Assembly: GCF_030272615.1 (NCBI RefSeq)
Contig: NC_081409.1
Span: forward strand, 913,139,840-913,203,839
DNA length: 64,000 nt
DNA from: Cryptomeria japonica
Taxonomy: Eukaryota > Streptophyta > Pinopsida > Cupressales > Cupressaceae
Direction: 5' to 3'
Of this stretch, positions 44,759 through 56,670 are shown one piece after another (within the stretch, counting starts at the first letter, position 1; each line of letters starts with the position of its first letter). The notes below the pieces were generated by a model. It made no database searches and had not been told where the DNA came from. It was given only the letters and a program-made list of their open reading frames with translations. The position numbers and the translations under genes were made by a program.

Positions 44759-47700
44759 TTAGTTAGATAGATGGTTATCAACATCAACATATTCATATTC
44801 ACTATCAGAATGGACAGGAGTAACATTTTCATCTATATCATCATCAAGATTTATAAAAATAGGATCTTTAACTTGCACAGGATCAAGACCATCATGCATC
44901 TTATGTTTAGGAGATTTCGGCTCAATCGTCGGCTGAGGAGAAAATGGAATAATATTGGCTGAAGGTGTTTTTGGGGATTGCAAAGTTTGAGAAGCAGCTG
45001 CCTGAGCTCTAAGATGACGCTTTCGTCAGCGTTCACGTGCAGAATGATTTCGTCTAGTCTTAGTAGGAAGTTGAGAAGATTGAGGAGGAGGAATGTTCTC
45101 ATCCTTATCACTTGGGTGTTTAGGTTGTGGTCTCTTAGGTTGAATAATAGGAGAAGAGGAAGGTCTCTTCTCTCCATAAGAGGAAGGAGGAGGAACTGCT
45201 CCATATAAAGGAGGAATATTTGGTTTAGGAAGGAGACCAAGTCCATCATGACGAGGAGGTATAGGTCTACTCTTAGGAAGTTTATTAGATATAGGCATAG
45301 TCACATCCATAGGGATGGGTTGGGAATCTTCTTGAGGAAAGACATTAGTTTTATCTTTCAAAGGAAGAACTTCCTTCTCAAGAACGATAGGAATGTCAAG
45401 TTTGGGTGTTCTAGGTTCACTTAGAGATAGGATCATGTCTTTTTTCCACTTTTGATAAGATTTAAAAAGATGATCACTTCGCGGAGGAAGAGATTGGAAT
45501 TGTTTAGGCCAAAAGTAATCAATAGGAACACTAGAAGTTCTTTCAGCTGGTTTAAAGAGACTATGATTGACAGTAACAACTTCACCATTATGGGGAAATT
45601 TCAAACATTTATGAATAGGAGAAGCAATAGCTTTCATGGAAGATAGCCAAGGATAGCCTAGTTTCACACGAAATTGTTCGGATGATGGAATAATAGCAAA
45701 GTCCACATCAAGGGATTTGTTATGGACCTCAATAGGTAATGTAATAGAACCAATTGCAGGAGAAGAAAATGCATCAAATAGTTTCACAACCACATTTGTT
45801 TCATCATAGATCACTTGATTCAATTGCAAAGTAAAAAGGAATTCTTCAGTAACGATATTAACCATACAAGAAGGATCAATAAGCACTCCACGGCAAGGTG
45901 TATTCTTGACTTTTGCAACTATATATACTGGACCATCAGGTGCCCTGATAGTTTCGCTGGAATCAAATGTGATGGAAAGTTCTTTAGGGATTTTCTGCTG
46001 CTCCACAAAGTTAATCACATTCAGAGTCATAGACACAAGATCATCAGGTGAGACAGAGGAATCAGTAGTATCAATCGCATTAGAGGTATGAGAAGGCAAC
46101 GGATCAGTAAAAATCTGAAGATTTTGGTTAGGAGGAGCTACAGATGTGTTGCCTTTATCATTCACACCAGAAATAGAGATAGTATTATTATCAATCAAAT
46201 CTTGAATTTTACCCTTTAAAGCAAAACATTTTTCAGTATCATGCCCAGGATGACGATGAAATTGACAAAAAGATTTGTTATCAAAATAGGGTGAATTAAT
46301 CTTTGTAGGATCTATTTGCCTTATAGGAGGCAGAGTAAGCACATTTTGTTCCAATAACTTATTCATAATACTATGCAATGATTCATTCAAAGGAGTAAAC
46401 TTTCTTTCTTTCTTGAAAAACTTAGAAATAGGAGGCACACCTGATGCCGCATTCACATTGTTGTTGATGATGTTTTCATTGAATTTAATGGACTCTCTGT
46501 TCGGTTTAAACTTCCCAAATGGTTGTTGACTACTATCACCCTTATCACTCGGAGCCATAGGATTTGCTTGTTCCATTTGGCTCACAGTCAGTTGATAATT
46601 GTGAAGAGTTGCGCACAATTGTTGGAAAGAAGTAAACTCAGAAAACAGGAGTTTTTCTCTAATATCTTTTTGTAAATTAGAAATAAAGATTCTTTGAATG
46701 TCATTGTCAGGCACTGGAAAAGAAATTTGAGCATACAAATGCTTATATCTACCAATGAAATCAGTCACTTTTTCTTTAACACCTTGTTTACAATGCATTA
46801 AATCAATCAAAGTAACTTTAGGACTTATATTGTTTTGAAATTGTTGAATAAAAGCATTTGCAAGTTGTTCGAAAGAAGTAATAGAATAAGAAGGCAACGA
46901 GCAATACCATTGTAAGGCTTTATCTCTTAATGTTCTAGTAAACAGTTTTGCAAGCAACCTTTGGTCATAAGCAAAATCAGTACATATTGTTTGAAAGGTC
47001 TTAACATGTGTTAGAGGATCACCTTTACCATTATAAAGCTCCAAATGCGGAATTTCAACATGTTGAGGGGGAATAGCTCGAACAATGTCAAGAGAAAGTG
47101 GGCTCACAACATCAAATGTGGGCACACTAAACTTAGATTGATTCATAGAGGCAATTTGTTGCTGTAAAGAAGAGACAGTTTGTGCAAGATTGTTAATGGT
47201 TGCTTCAGTCGAAGAGTTCATATTAGACGTGTTAGATTGTGATGGAGGTGTTATGTTATTGAAAAAAGGTAGAGAGTAAGGTGGTGGGACACTATGATAG
47301 TTAGTCATAGGAGATGATTGGAAAGGAGGAACACTACAAGGAGGAATGGAATGGTTAAATGAATTGCCCCCTTGCGTCATGTTCATTTGTGGAGATATAA
47401 TAGGAACACTCATTGAAGGAATGAATGAAGAAGTTGGATTGAATGAAGGAAGAGGGTTGATTGAAGAAAAAGGATTGCCCCCATGACTTGTGATCATAGG
47501 AGGAATGTCTTGTATTGAAGTAGTCATTATGTTTGATGTGAAAGTAGGTATACTAGCAATAGGAGTTGTTAAAGGAATAGAATGATTAACTTGAGTAGGA
47601 GGTTGTGTATAACCTAAGGTTTCGGCACAACTTTTCATCGGCATCACATTCGAATCCACAATGTGTGCAATACCACGCAAAATATCAATTCCATTCTTAT

Positions 47701-48001
47701 CACTTTGAACCATACACTTCAGACCCTCAATTAATAAAAGAGCTTCACTATCAGGGTATTCTTGAGACATCCATTGTCGAAAATCATCAAATTGGTTATC
47801 CAATTTTGAAAGTTGTTCTACAGAAACCTCATGGAGAGCTTCTTCACCATTAAGAGGATTAGAGGAATTACCCATGTCCTCGTTAAAAGGGCCATTCAAA
47901 TTAGGTTCCATCTCCTCAGTAATTAAACCTTGGAAAGACTTAATTCTAAGGCTCCGTCTAACGGGAATAGTGTAAGTAGGACTTATTGTTGTAAAACTCA
48001 T
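44759..48001 (-). pseudogene. gag: Gypsy gag-protease polyprotein of K, one TGA
   Basis: ATG at 48001 (MSFTTISPTYTIPVRRSLRIK); 1,081 codons in one frame to 44759, interrupted only by TGA at 45026-45028 (probably CGA, a CpG transition). A long Pro/Ser/Asn-rich N-terminal part, then the Retrotrans_gag core around residues 320-450 (LELYNGKGDPLTHVKTFQ; LRDKALQWYCSLP; FEQLANAFIQQFQ). A CQFHRHPGHDTEKCFALKG zinc-like motif follows, then a retropepsin-like fold (GVLIDPSCMVNIVTEEF to KLGYPWLSS). The catalytic Asp is kept, but Ser/Thr-Gly is replaced by Pro-Ser, so protease activity is doubtful. The C-terminal tail is Pro-rich and basic. Best-preserved large gene of the window. Confidence 0.88.
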
Positions 48002-48108
48002 GTACTAAAGAGAGAGAGAAGATTTTGAATTTTAGAGGTAGCAAATTTCAATAAAACCAGCCAATCTCCTAGATTTAAGCTGTTAAATACAATCAGGACA
48101 ATCTCCCA

Positions 48109-48180
48109 AAATTTCGAAAAAAATGTCTGGGACCGTGGCGAACGGAGTGCACACGGTCCTCGCAACTTTTTTCGAAATTT
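48109..48180. repeat. Long hairpin 1 in K's leader
   Basis: Outer arms AAATTTCGAAAAAA / TTTTTTCGAAATTT are perfect over 14 bp; inner arms GGACCGTG / CACGGTCC are perfect over 8 bp. Confidence 0.88.
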
Positions 48181-48731
48181 GCAGGGATGAAAGTTATGAT
48201 GATTTTAAAGCTAATCTGGAAAAATTGATTGATTTTAGGATCTGTAGATAGGCCAAATTAAAGTTGCAATCTCAAAATTGAACCCTACCAAGATTGTTGA
48301 AAAATACAAATTTTGAATTTTGAAAAAGAGGGGGAAACTGAAATTTTGAATTTTATGATTTTAGAGGGAATACTGAAAGCGATGCAAGTTTTGAAATTTA
48401 AAAGTTGACTCGATTTCATGCAAAATTCAAATTTGAAAGTGGAAATCAAGGTTGTTGCAATTAAACACTTAATTTCAAAAGTCACAAATTGTAAAGATTT
48501 GAATAAAACACTGAAATTTCGAATGAATGCCAACACACTTTTCAGATTTAGGATTGTAAGAAACACAATTTTGATATGAATTTCAATTTCAACAATTTTT
48601 GAATGATTAGAAGCCTCAATCCAAGCAATCGCTAGACCAACTTTGACTTTAATTTTGAAAGTGTTAAAATTGGTAAAATCAGCCAAAATTCTGGATTTTA
48701 GCAAAAAAAATACAGTAAGATCTAGCTCCCG

Positions 48732-48803
48732 AAATTTCGGAAAAAATGTCGGGGACGATGGCGCTTGGGGTGCACACGGTCCTCGTAAATTTTTTCCAAA
48801 TTT
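48732..48803. repeat. Long hairpin 2 in K's leader
   Basis: Outer arms AAATTTCGGAAAAAA and TTTTTTCCAAATTT pair with one mismatch. The inner loop again holds GTGCACACGGTCCTCG. It lies about 620 bp from hairpin 1 and is clearly related to it. Confidence 0.85.
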
Positions 48804-49186
48804 TCAGGGATGAAAGATGTTGTGATTTTATTGCGGAATCCAAAGTTACAGCCGATTTGGAGGTGTTTTGATTAGTGAAATTATCAGTCAAAGGTTGAAT
48901 CAAGAAGGTCTTAAAAATTAGGGTTTTGACATTTAACCACTTAATTTTCAGAATTAAAGCACAAATATGAATTGACAATTTGCAATAGAAGGGTAGATCT
49001 GAAACAAGCATTAACAATTAAACATTTCACAAGCTTAATTACTAAAAAGAAAATTTTAGGGTTTTTATGCAATTAACCTCTAAAATTTGCAAAAGATCAA
49101 ACATGGAAATGTAATTAGAGAAGCAAATTTTTCAGATCTAACCATGAATAATCAGAATGAGGATGTTCACGTCAGGTTCACCAAAA

Positions 49187-50438
49187 TGTAAAGCAGAAAA
49201 ATCGAACCCTAGTTGTTCTCCCCTCCCCAACTCCAAGGAGAGAGAAGGGAGAGTCACTACGGTTGATGGTTTTCACTTAGGAGAGACTTTACATTCAAAA
49301 GAGGGGTTGAAACCCACAAGATCCAATCCCACGCAATGCAAGATTGGATTCTATATGAGTTTCAAGGGTTAAGACATCAAGGATACCCTCTTTTGTAAAG
49401 AATGTAGATAGAAAGATTGAACTAGGAATGCATGTAAAGCAAGAAAGATTCGCTTATAAACAGAGATAGGGATACGGGATGAAGCTGCGGACCTGGAATT
49501 AGCAGTAAAATGTCGAGACGGTGCTGTTCTGCAAATTTGAGCGAAAGTTGACAGGACGATGGCACCCGGCGTGCACACGGTCCTCCGAAAAATCCGCAAA
49601 ATGAAGGTGGATCTGTTCGTCTCTGCACAAGGATTCCAGATCTTCAATTACAGCCGCGTACCTGCAACCTACACACAGAAAAGAGAGGATGATTGGGGGG
49701 TTAGGGATGAGGGGTTTGCCTTTAGGTCAAACCCCAGTTTTGGAATTAACCAAGAAATGAGAATGCTGTAAATGTAAATGTTTGTAATGTAAACAAGTAC
49801 TGATACCTTGTTGTAAGAATGTTTGTATTCTTACATGCGAAGGTGTAATGTATGTAGTATGTTGTATGTTGTATGTGATCTCCTCTTCAATGGTTGAATC
49901 CTTGTCTTGAATGCAACACTTAGCCTTGAATGGAGATTTAGAATGCTCAATTGCTTGAAGGAATGCTTGAATGCTTGAATGCTTGAATGTTTGAATATCG
50001 TTTCCGCCTCTTTTTTTCCTCTTCCTCAAATGGGAGAGGAAATGTAGTTTATATACTTGTCAATTAGGGTTGATAGACTGATTTTCCCAACCTTAGGCCG
50101 ACCAGGAAACATTATTTTCCAATTTGCAAACTTAAAGACCCGAAGCCCCATAAGAGACCGGGCCCAAAATAGGGCCAGGGACCAAGGCGCTGGGCGCCAT
50201 GGTCCTGGGGGACCAGGGTGCTGGGTGCCCTAGTCCTGAAGGACCAGGGCGCTGGGCGCCATGGTCCCACCTCCAGGGGCAGCAGGGTGCAAGGAGGATC
50301 AGGCCAGGGTGCTGAAAAATGCAGTTTTTGATGTCATGAACAAGTTTCGGGGTCTCCATTCAGGTTCCGTGTTGCATCACCATCGTGAAGACCCAAATGC
50401 AGTCGAAATTGCAAGTGTCACAATTTTAGGATGCTACA
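49187..50438 (-). repeat. 5' LTR of K
   Basis: 1,252 bp, TGTAAAGCAG to GGATGCTACA; partner of 42587-43830. An extra GCTTGAAT unit near 49978 accounts for the length difference. Confidence 0.92.
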
Positions 50439-50443
50439 GTAGG

Positions 50444-51550
50444 TTAAAGAAAGCTTTATATGGATTGAAACAAGCTCCTAGAGCTTAGTATGCAAGATTG
50501 GACAAATATATTTTGAGTCTTGGTTACACAATAGGTAATGCTGACAACAATCTATACTACAAAGTAACTAATGATGACATCTTGGTTATTGAAGTTTTTG
50601 TTGATGATATAATATTTGGAGGAGAAGATGGTTTGTGTAAAGACTTTTCTAACAAAATGTAGCAATAATTTGAAATGTCTATGATTGGAGAGATAAAATT
50701 CTTTTTAGGATTGCAGATTTCACAGACAGATAAAGGTATATTTCTATGTCAATCTAAGTACTTGAAGGAATTACTAAAGAAATTTGGCATGGAAAATTGT
50801 AAACTGGTAAGCACACCTATGACTAAAAATGATAAATTATCTTTGAAGGATGAATCTACACATGTTAATTTGACTAGATAAAAATCTATGATAGGAGGTT
50901 TACTGTATTTGACACAAACAAGACCTGATATTATGAATGCAGTATGTATTGTTTCAAGATTTCAGAGTAATCCTAAAGAAAATCATGAATCAACAGTGAA
51001 AAGGATTTTCCGTTACCTACAAAGCACTACAAATCTTGGTTTATGGTATCCTAGAGATGAAAATTTTGACTTATATGCATACAAAAATGCTAATTGGGCA
51101 GGTGATGTGGATGACAGAAAAAAAACCACTGGCGGAGCATTTTTTCTTGGTAGCAGACTAATTTCATGGTTGAGCAAAAAACGGAGTTGTACAAGTCTAT
51201 CAACAGCAGAATCAGTATATGTTGCAACAATAACTAACTATACACAGGTATTATGGATCAAGCAAATGTTGAAGGACATAAAGGTAAATTTCAAAGAACC
51301 TATAACTATTTACTATGACAATACAACTACAATTGATATATCAAAGAACCCGGTACTTCACTCTAAAACTAAACATGTTTCTATCAAACTGAACTTTCTA
51401 AAAGAGAATGTTGAAGCAAAAGAAGTGAAATTGGTTTATGTGAATTCTAAAGAGCAGATTGCAGATATTTTTACAAAGCCTTTGCCTAAAGAAACATTTG
51501 AGTATCTCAGAGAGCAACTTGGAGTCCTACCCCCACCAATAGAGTCTTAA
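50444..51550 (+). pseudogene. gag-pol: Copia RT-RNase H of F (segment 3)
   Basis: Picks up after K with [16 protein letters not shown] catalytic FVDDIIFGG is intact (near 50594); RNase H follows ([47 protein letters not shown]) to TAA 51548-51550. Stops at about 50486, 50660, 50666 and 50879. No frameshift. Confidence 0.9.
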
Positions 51551-51886
51551 ACAGTTGATGTTTTTCATCAACTGGCAGAATTAACAAAGAAATCTTTTAT
51601 TCTGGCTTTGATAAGGAGAGCTACTTCTCAGGGGAAGTAGTTGGTAGATTGAATGAGTTGGTATTTTCTTTGAACTAATTGCATTTGGTTTTGTATTGCT
51701 TTGACATTTGATGTCAAAGGGGGAGAGTTTGATATGGAAAAACACATGGATAACACATATTATTCTTAGGGGGAGAGACTTTATCCCTTGCGGAGAGATT
51801 ATTACTTTTGGGAAATATATTATGTATTTTTTATTTCTGGATTAATAATCTCTTTGGGAGATTGTTGGTTTTTGGCCATCAATGTC
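51551..51886 (+). other. 3' untranslated region of F
   Basis: Non-coding, with PPT-like boxes near 51630, 51716 and 51769, matching the pattern downstream of A's gag-pol. Confidence 0.65.
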
Positions 51887-51898
51887 AAAGGGGGAGAT
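51887..51898 (+). other. Polypurine tract of F
   Basis: AAAGGGGGAGAT directly before TGTTGGTATT of the 3' LTR. Confidence 0.87.
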
Positions 51899-52968
51899 TG
51901 TTGGTATTCTGGATATGTTGATATGGTTTTGTCATTGATGTCAACACTTGTCATCGATTGCCAAACTTATCAGCACTTGGAGACTTTGGTTATGTTCACC
52001 GACAAGATAGAGACTTATGCAAGTCACTGGTATTTGGTTCACCAGCAGATTATATTGTTCACCAGCACTTGGAATGACTTGGAAACTACTTGGTTATGTT
52101 GAACACGTTATTCGATCACTTGGATTTGGCAATTTGGTTAACTGTTTATTTGGGTTTGCATATTTGTTTGTTACTGGCAAATAGGTCTAGGATAAGCACC
52201 GGTAGTCATATCTATTCCATATCAACATGACATGTTATGGAGATGATTTATTATTATTGTAAATGCATTGAGCCGACATCATGCATCAGATATTGATTTG
52301 TTTGTAATTGATTTTATTATAATATATTTTATTAAGCCGACCTATTCAAATTGGTCTTAGGGTATGGTATATATGTAAGATCTTATTTGTAAGATCGGAT
52401 AGAGATGGGATTGTGAATGCGAAAAGGATTGCAATAACGTATATGCAAAATTAAGAAGAGCTATACACGCAAACATCATTTGAAGGTTGAAGGAGGATTT
52501 TGTGAAGGCAATCAAAACTTAATCGGTTCTAAATCCAACATATGAAGATGCTATTTTATGCAGTACATTATCATTGGATTTAACAATCTAATTGTAGTCA
52601 GTGCGACTCTCATTTTGTGATTGAGTAATGAGCTCTAGGCAGTTGGCCTTTCTACATGTGCTTAATCCATATTGTAAACATATACTATCTGCAGTAGTAT
52701 CATTTGATTGTGGGTAAGGCTTCCCACCATGGTTTTTCCCCTTACAGGGTTTCCACGCACAAACATTTGTGTCATGTGTTGTGGATGTTATTTTCTTTAT
52801 GTTTCATGCATTAATCTTTACCGGTATTGCAATTAATTGTTAAGACTGTCTACCGACATAAAGTTTGGTTTACCGGTATTGAGCATTAAGTTTTGGTTAA
52901 GTTAATTTTGGTTGAATTTATAGGACAACTGATTCACCCCCCCTCTTAGCTATCTCTGGGACCTAACA
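51899..52968 (+). repeat. 3' LTR of F
   Basis: 1,070 bp, TGTTGGTATT to GACCTAACA; partner of 24558-25462 plus 31773-31940. Followed by ACTAT, the right target duplication. Confidence 0.93.
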
Positions 52969-52973
52969 ACTAT

Positions 52974-54005
52974 CATACACTCTGGTGAGCCCTTACCGAC
53001 ATTGGTTTAAGGCTTTACAGGCAAATCTTTCATTGAGGAATCGTGACAGGATGAATAATTGGTGCTGGTGCAACTTCTTCATGGATTTCAGGATGTTGAA
53101 GATATTCTTTGATCATGCTTCAATTGCTTGAAGACATTGCTTTGGCATGATGGACCTAGGATAGGTCTTGTACCTATCTAGGTTATGGACTGGTATCATG
53201 CTAACATGTACTCTACATGTTACCGGGATGTTTCGAGAGGATTTATGGATTTGTTATTGTTGTTTTGGTCTTAAGCTGATGTAGTATATCATTGTAATAA
53301 GGAATTATATAATGATCTTATTGTAATATCTTTAGGTGGCCTACCTAATTGGTTTAGGCCTTAGGGTTTGTATAAATAAGAGGTAGAAACTCTTTGTAAT
53401 GTATCATGGTTATTGAAAAGGTCATGGTCAAGGAATGTAATGTGTGAATATTGTAATATCATTTAGGTAAAGGAGTTGGTCGATCATTGGTGATTGAATT
53501 GGATTCAGAAGAGGATTTAGTCCTCCAACACTGAGCTTAACCGGGACTATGATCAGGCATGGTAGATGTTATTTCTAGTAGTTCACTCTATTAGATTGTT
53601 GTTCATTTATCTTGAGATGGTTGTAGCCTCTCTGTAGTTAGTGAGACTCTTTTGTAATGAGCAGTACACTCTAGGCAGTGTGCCTTCCTGCAAGTGCAGG
53701 CCCCTCATTGTAACACATACTTTCTGCAGAAGTATCATCTGACTGTGGGCAGGCTTCCCACCATGGTTTTTCCCTTTTTGGGTTTTCCACGTAAAAATCA
53801 TGGTGTTATGTCGTATGGTTGCTTTGCATTGATTATCTGGTTAATTGTTATGTTGTATTGTTTGCCAGTATATGTTCCTATCGGCATCTGTATGTGCTTT
53901 ACCAGTACTTGATTTGTTTAAGGTTGTATTGTGGATTAAAATTTATAATCTATTAACAACTGATTCACCCCCCCCACTCTTAGTTGTTCACTGGCTATCC
54001 TCACA
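52974..54005 (+). repeat. 5' LTR of J, second fragment
   Basis: Continues J's LTR after F. Contains the TATA candidate at 53371-53377, the GGCTTCCCACCATGGTTTTTCC block and a C-run near 53968-53976, and ends TATCCTCACA. Together with 24304-24557 it gives about 1,286 bp. The primer-binding site TGGTATCAGAGT follows at 54008-54019. Confidence 0.9.
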
Positions 54006-54063
54006 ATTGGTATCAGAGTTTTGGTCCTCTTTTGTAAAAGCTTAACCACTTGAGGCAGATCTT

Positions 54064-56670
54064 ATGACAACTAACACCTCTAATCCACCGGCAACTATTT
54101 TCAGAAGAGAAATCCCTAAGCTTGATGGAACAAATTATAGGAAATGGAAGATTCTAATGGAGACTCATCTTAGATGTCTTGGCAAGGATATTTGCGAGAT
54201 CACTGAGTAAGAATACACACCTTATGATCCGACATATGGCAATCCTACTCCTACAAACTTGGATAAGAATATTGAAAATGATTGCAGAGCTAGAGAAGCC
54301 CTCTTGTGTGCACTTATTGATCAGAAAATCATGGGATTGACTGATAAATCATCAGATAAGGTTATATGGGACAAATTGCAAACTTTGAATGAAGGTGACC
54401 CTACTGTCAAAATTGCTAAACTTGATGGTTACCAGGTAAGATATGAAAACTTGAAAATGGAAGATAATGAAAGAATTGTTGTGTTTATGGAAAGAGTAAA
54501 TGAGATTGTTATGGGAATTCAATGTTGTGGAGGATTTCTAAGTGAAGATGAAATAGTTTCCAAAGTCTTGAGAGCCCTTCCACTAGCTTACAAGATGAAG
54601 GCAACTGCAATTAATGAGTTAAGAACAATGGAAAACACTTCAGTTAACATAAACATTTTGATTGGGAAATTATCTGCTTTTGAGCTTGAAGAATTTGGAT
54701 CTTCTAGAGCTGTAAAGTCTGAACATGCTTTGCATGCATCATCATCAACATCTACTGGCAAAAGTGATTAGAAAGCCCTATATGCAAAAGAATTGGAAGA
54801 TATGTGGAAAGAATATGAAGAACCTGAGCAACTTGAAGCCTTATTTGATAGAAGAGTACCTAAAGGACCAATTGGAAGTAAGTATGAAGGAAAAGAACCT
54901 TTTAAATATTTTGCATGTAATAAGATTGGTCATTTTACATCTAGATGTCCTAGAAGGAATGCAAGGTTTGAGGAAAGAGTTAAGAAATATTTTAAGCCTA
55001 ACCAGAACATATATAGATTCAAGAAAAGAAAACAATGCTACATAGCAGATGAGGAAGGAGTAATTGATGACTCTGGAGATAAATCGACAAAAGACTCTGC
55101 TAGTGGATCTAGCAATGGAAAGGAACGGGTGTTCTATGCTTTGAAGGAAGATGAACTGAAATCGACTATCAAAAATGAAGAGAAGGCCCTAGCACAAAAA
55201 GTTGAAGATAAGGATGAATGGGTAATTGATAGTGGATTCTCACATCATATGACTCGAGATAAAGGGAAATTTTCATCCTTGCAAGAATACAATGGTGGTT
55301 AAGTCAGATTTGGAGATGACAAGGCATGTATGATCAAAGGCAGAGGTATTATTTCTTTGGATGGCAAGCATAATACTGATAATGTCTATTATGTAGAAGG
55401 TTTAATGCATAATATTTTGAGTGTTGGTCAATTAGTTGATAAGGGTTTTCAACTTCAATTTAATGATAGAAAATATAAAATCATTAACAAGACTAGTTTG
55501 GAGATTGCAACTGGTATTCAGACAGGAAGTAATATCTTTCACTTGAACACTGGTAATAAGACATGTTTAATTGCTCACATTGATGAGAGTTGGCTATGGC
55601 ATAAGAGGTTGTGTCATGTTAATTTTGATTGTATTGTTAAGATCAGTTCAACTAAGGCAGTCAGAGATATACCTAAGATTATGAAGCCTCATAATCTAGT
55701 ATGTAAGGAATGTTAATTGGGTAATCAAGTTAGAAGTTCTTTTAAGAGCATACATGATAAATCTAATGATGTAATTGATTTGATTCACACTAACTTATGT
55801 GGTCCATTAAGGACTAGAAGCTTTCAAGGTGATAGGTATTTCATGTGGATTATTGATGACTATTCTAGAATGATGTGGGTGACTTTTCTAAGGGAGAAGA
55901 CTAAAGCTTTTGAGAAATTCAATATCTTTAAAGCAAAGGTTGAAACAGAAACTGAATTGAAAATCAAATGTCTAAGATCAAATCATGGCGGTGAGTTCAC
56001 TTCTCATGAATTTAACAGTTATTGTGAGACAAATGGAAACAGGAGACAACTATCTGCACCTAGGACTCCTCGACAAAATAGAGTAGTTGAAAGAAAGAAC
56101 AAAACCTTTTTAGATGCAACTAGATCTATGATGATGGAAGCCAAATTGCCTGATATCTACTGGAGAGAAGCAGTGAGTACATCAGTCTACACATTCAACA
56201 GAGTTCACATCAAAGGTGAAATCGATAAGACCCCTTATGAACTATGGTTTGGACATACACCTACTGTTAAATATTTTAGAATTTTTGGAAGTAAATGCTA
56301 TATCAAAAGAGATGATTCAATTGGAAAGTTTGATCCTAGATGTAATGAAGGGATATTTCTCGGTTATTCAATTCAGAGCAAAGCATATAGATGTTATAAC
56401 AAAAGATTGCAGAAAATTGTGGAGAGTGCTAATGTGAAAGTGGATGAACAGTACAAAAATCATTCTATATCATATGAAAGGGAACTAGCAGTGGAAATGA
56501 TCATAACTGAACTGGAAATGCCTCAACTGGTACACAAAGCTGAGACAGTTATACTGGCACAATTAGAAATTTCAACTGTGACTGATGATCAGAGCAGTGA
56601 CCCTAAAGTTCAAAAGACACCAAGGTATGTAAGATTAAATCATTCTGAATATCAAATTATTGGAGATAAG
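54064..56670 (+). pseudogene. gag-pol: Copia gag-protease-integrase of J, four stops
   Basis: ATG 54064 (MTTNTSNPPATIFRREIPKL), one frame to the entry point of I at 56671 (869 codons). UBN2-type gag; knuckle YFACNKIGHFTSRC (first Cys lost); protease VIDSGFSHHMTRD (Asp-Ser-Gly intact); integrase with HHCC and D,D,E-type motifs (LIHTNLCGP, first Asp now Asn; RSNHGGEF, second Asp now Asn; RVVERKN). Stops: TAA 54208, TAG 54769, TAA 55300, TAA 55714. No frameshift. RT and RNase H would lie beyond the window, after element I. Confidence 0.9.

Larger units (their letters stand above)
48002..49186 (-). other. 5' leader of K with two long hairpins
   Basis: About 1.18 kb, AT-rich and non-coding. It contains related hairpins at 48109-48180 and 48732-48803. 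Next to the 5' LTR lies CGTCAGGTTCACCA (about 49170-49183), whose reverse complement TGGTGAACCTGACG is in the position of a primer-binding site; I cannot name the tRNA. Confidence 0.7.
42587..50438 (-). mobile_element. Ty3/gypsy gag-protease element K (no RT or integrase)
   Basis: 7,852 bp on the minus strand with GTAGG duplicated at 42582-42586 and 50439-50443, inside F's RT. LTRs of 1,244 and 1,252 bp differ at about 40 positions by eye, nearly all transitions, plus one 8 bp indel. The only gene is a gag-protease frame. Wording of the gag and knuckle regions fits the Tat/Athila side of Ty3/gypsy (inference). Confidence 0.92.
24558..52968 (+). mobile_element. Copia element F, split by G, H and K
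   Basis: LTRs 24558-25462 plus 31773-31940, and 51899-52968. The target duplication is GCTAT/ACTAT (24553-24557, 52969-52973), one transition apart. Subtracting G, H and K with their 5 bp duplications leaves about 6,699 bp, against 6,695 bp for C. Same family as A and C. Confidence 0.93.
24304..56670 (+). mobile_element. Copia element J (split by F and I; 3' end beyond window)
   Basis: Own sequence: 24304-24557 (start of 5' LTR), 52974-54005 (rest of 5' LTR), PBS and gag-pol to 56670, where element I enters. It sits in E's integrase; the left target site is ATTTT (24299-24303) and the right copy is outside. The gag is clearly diverged from A, C and F. Confidence 0.87.
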
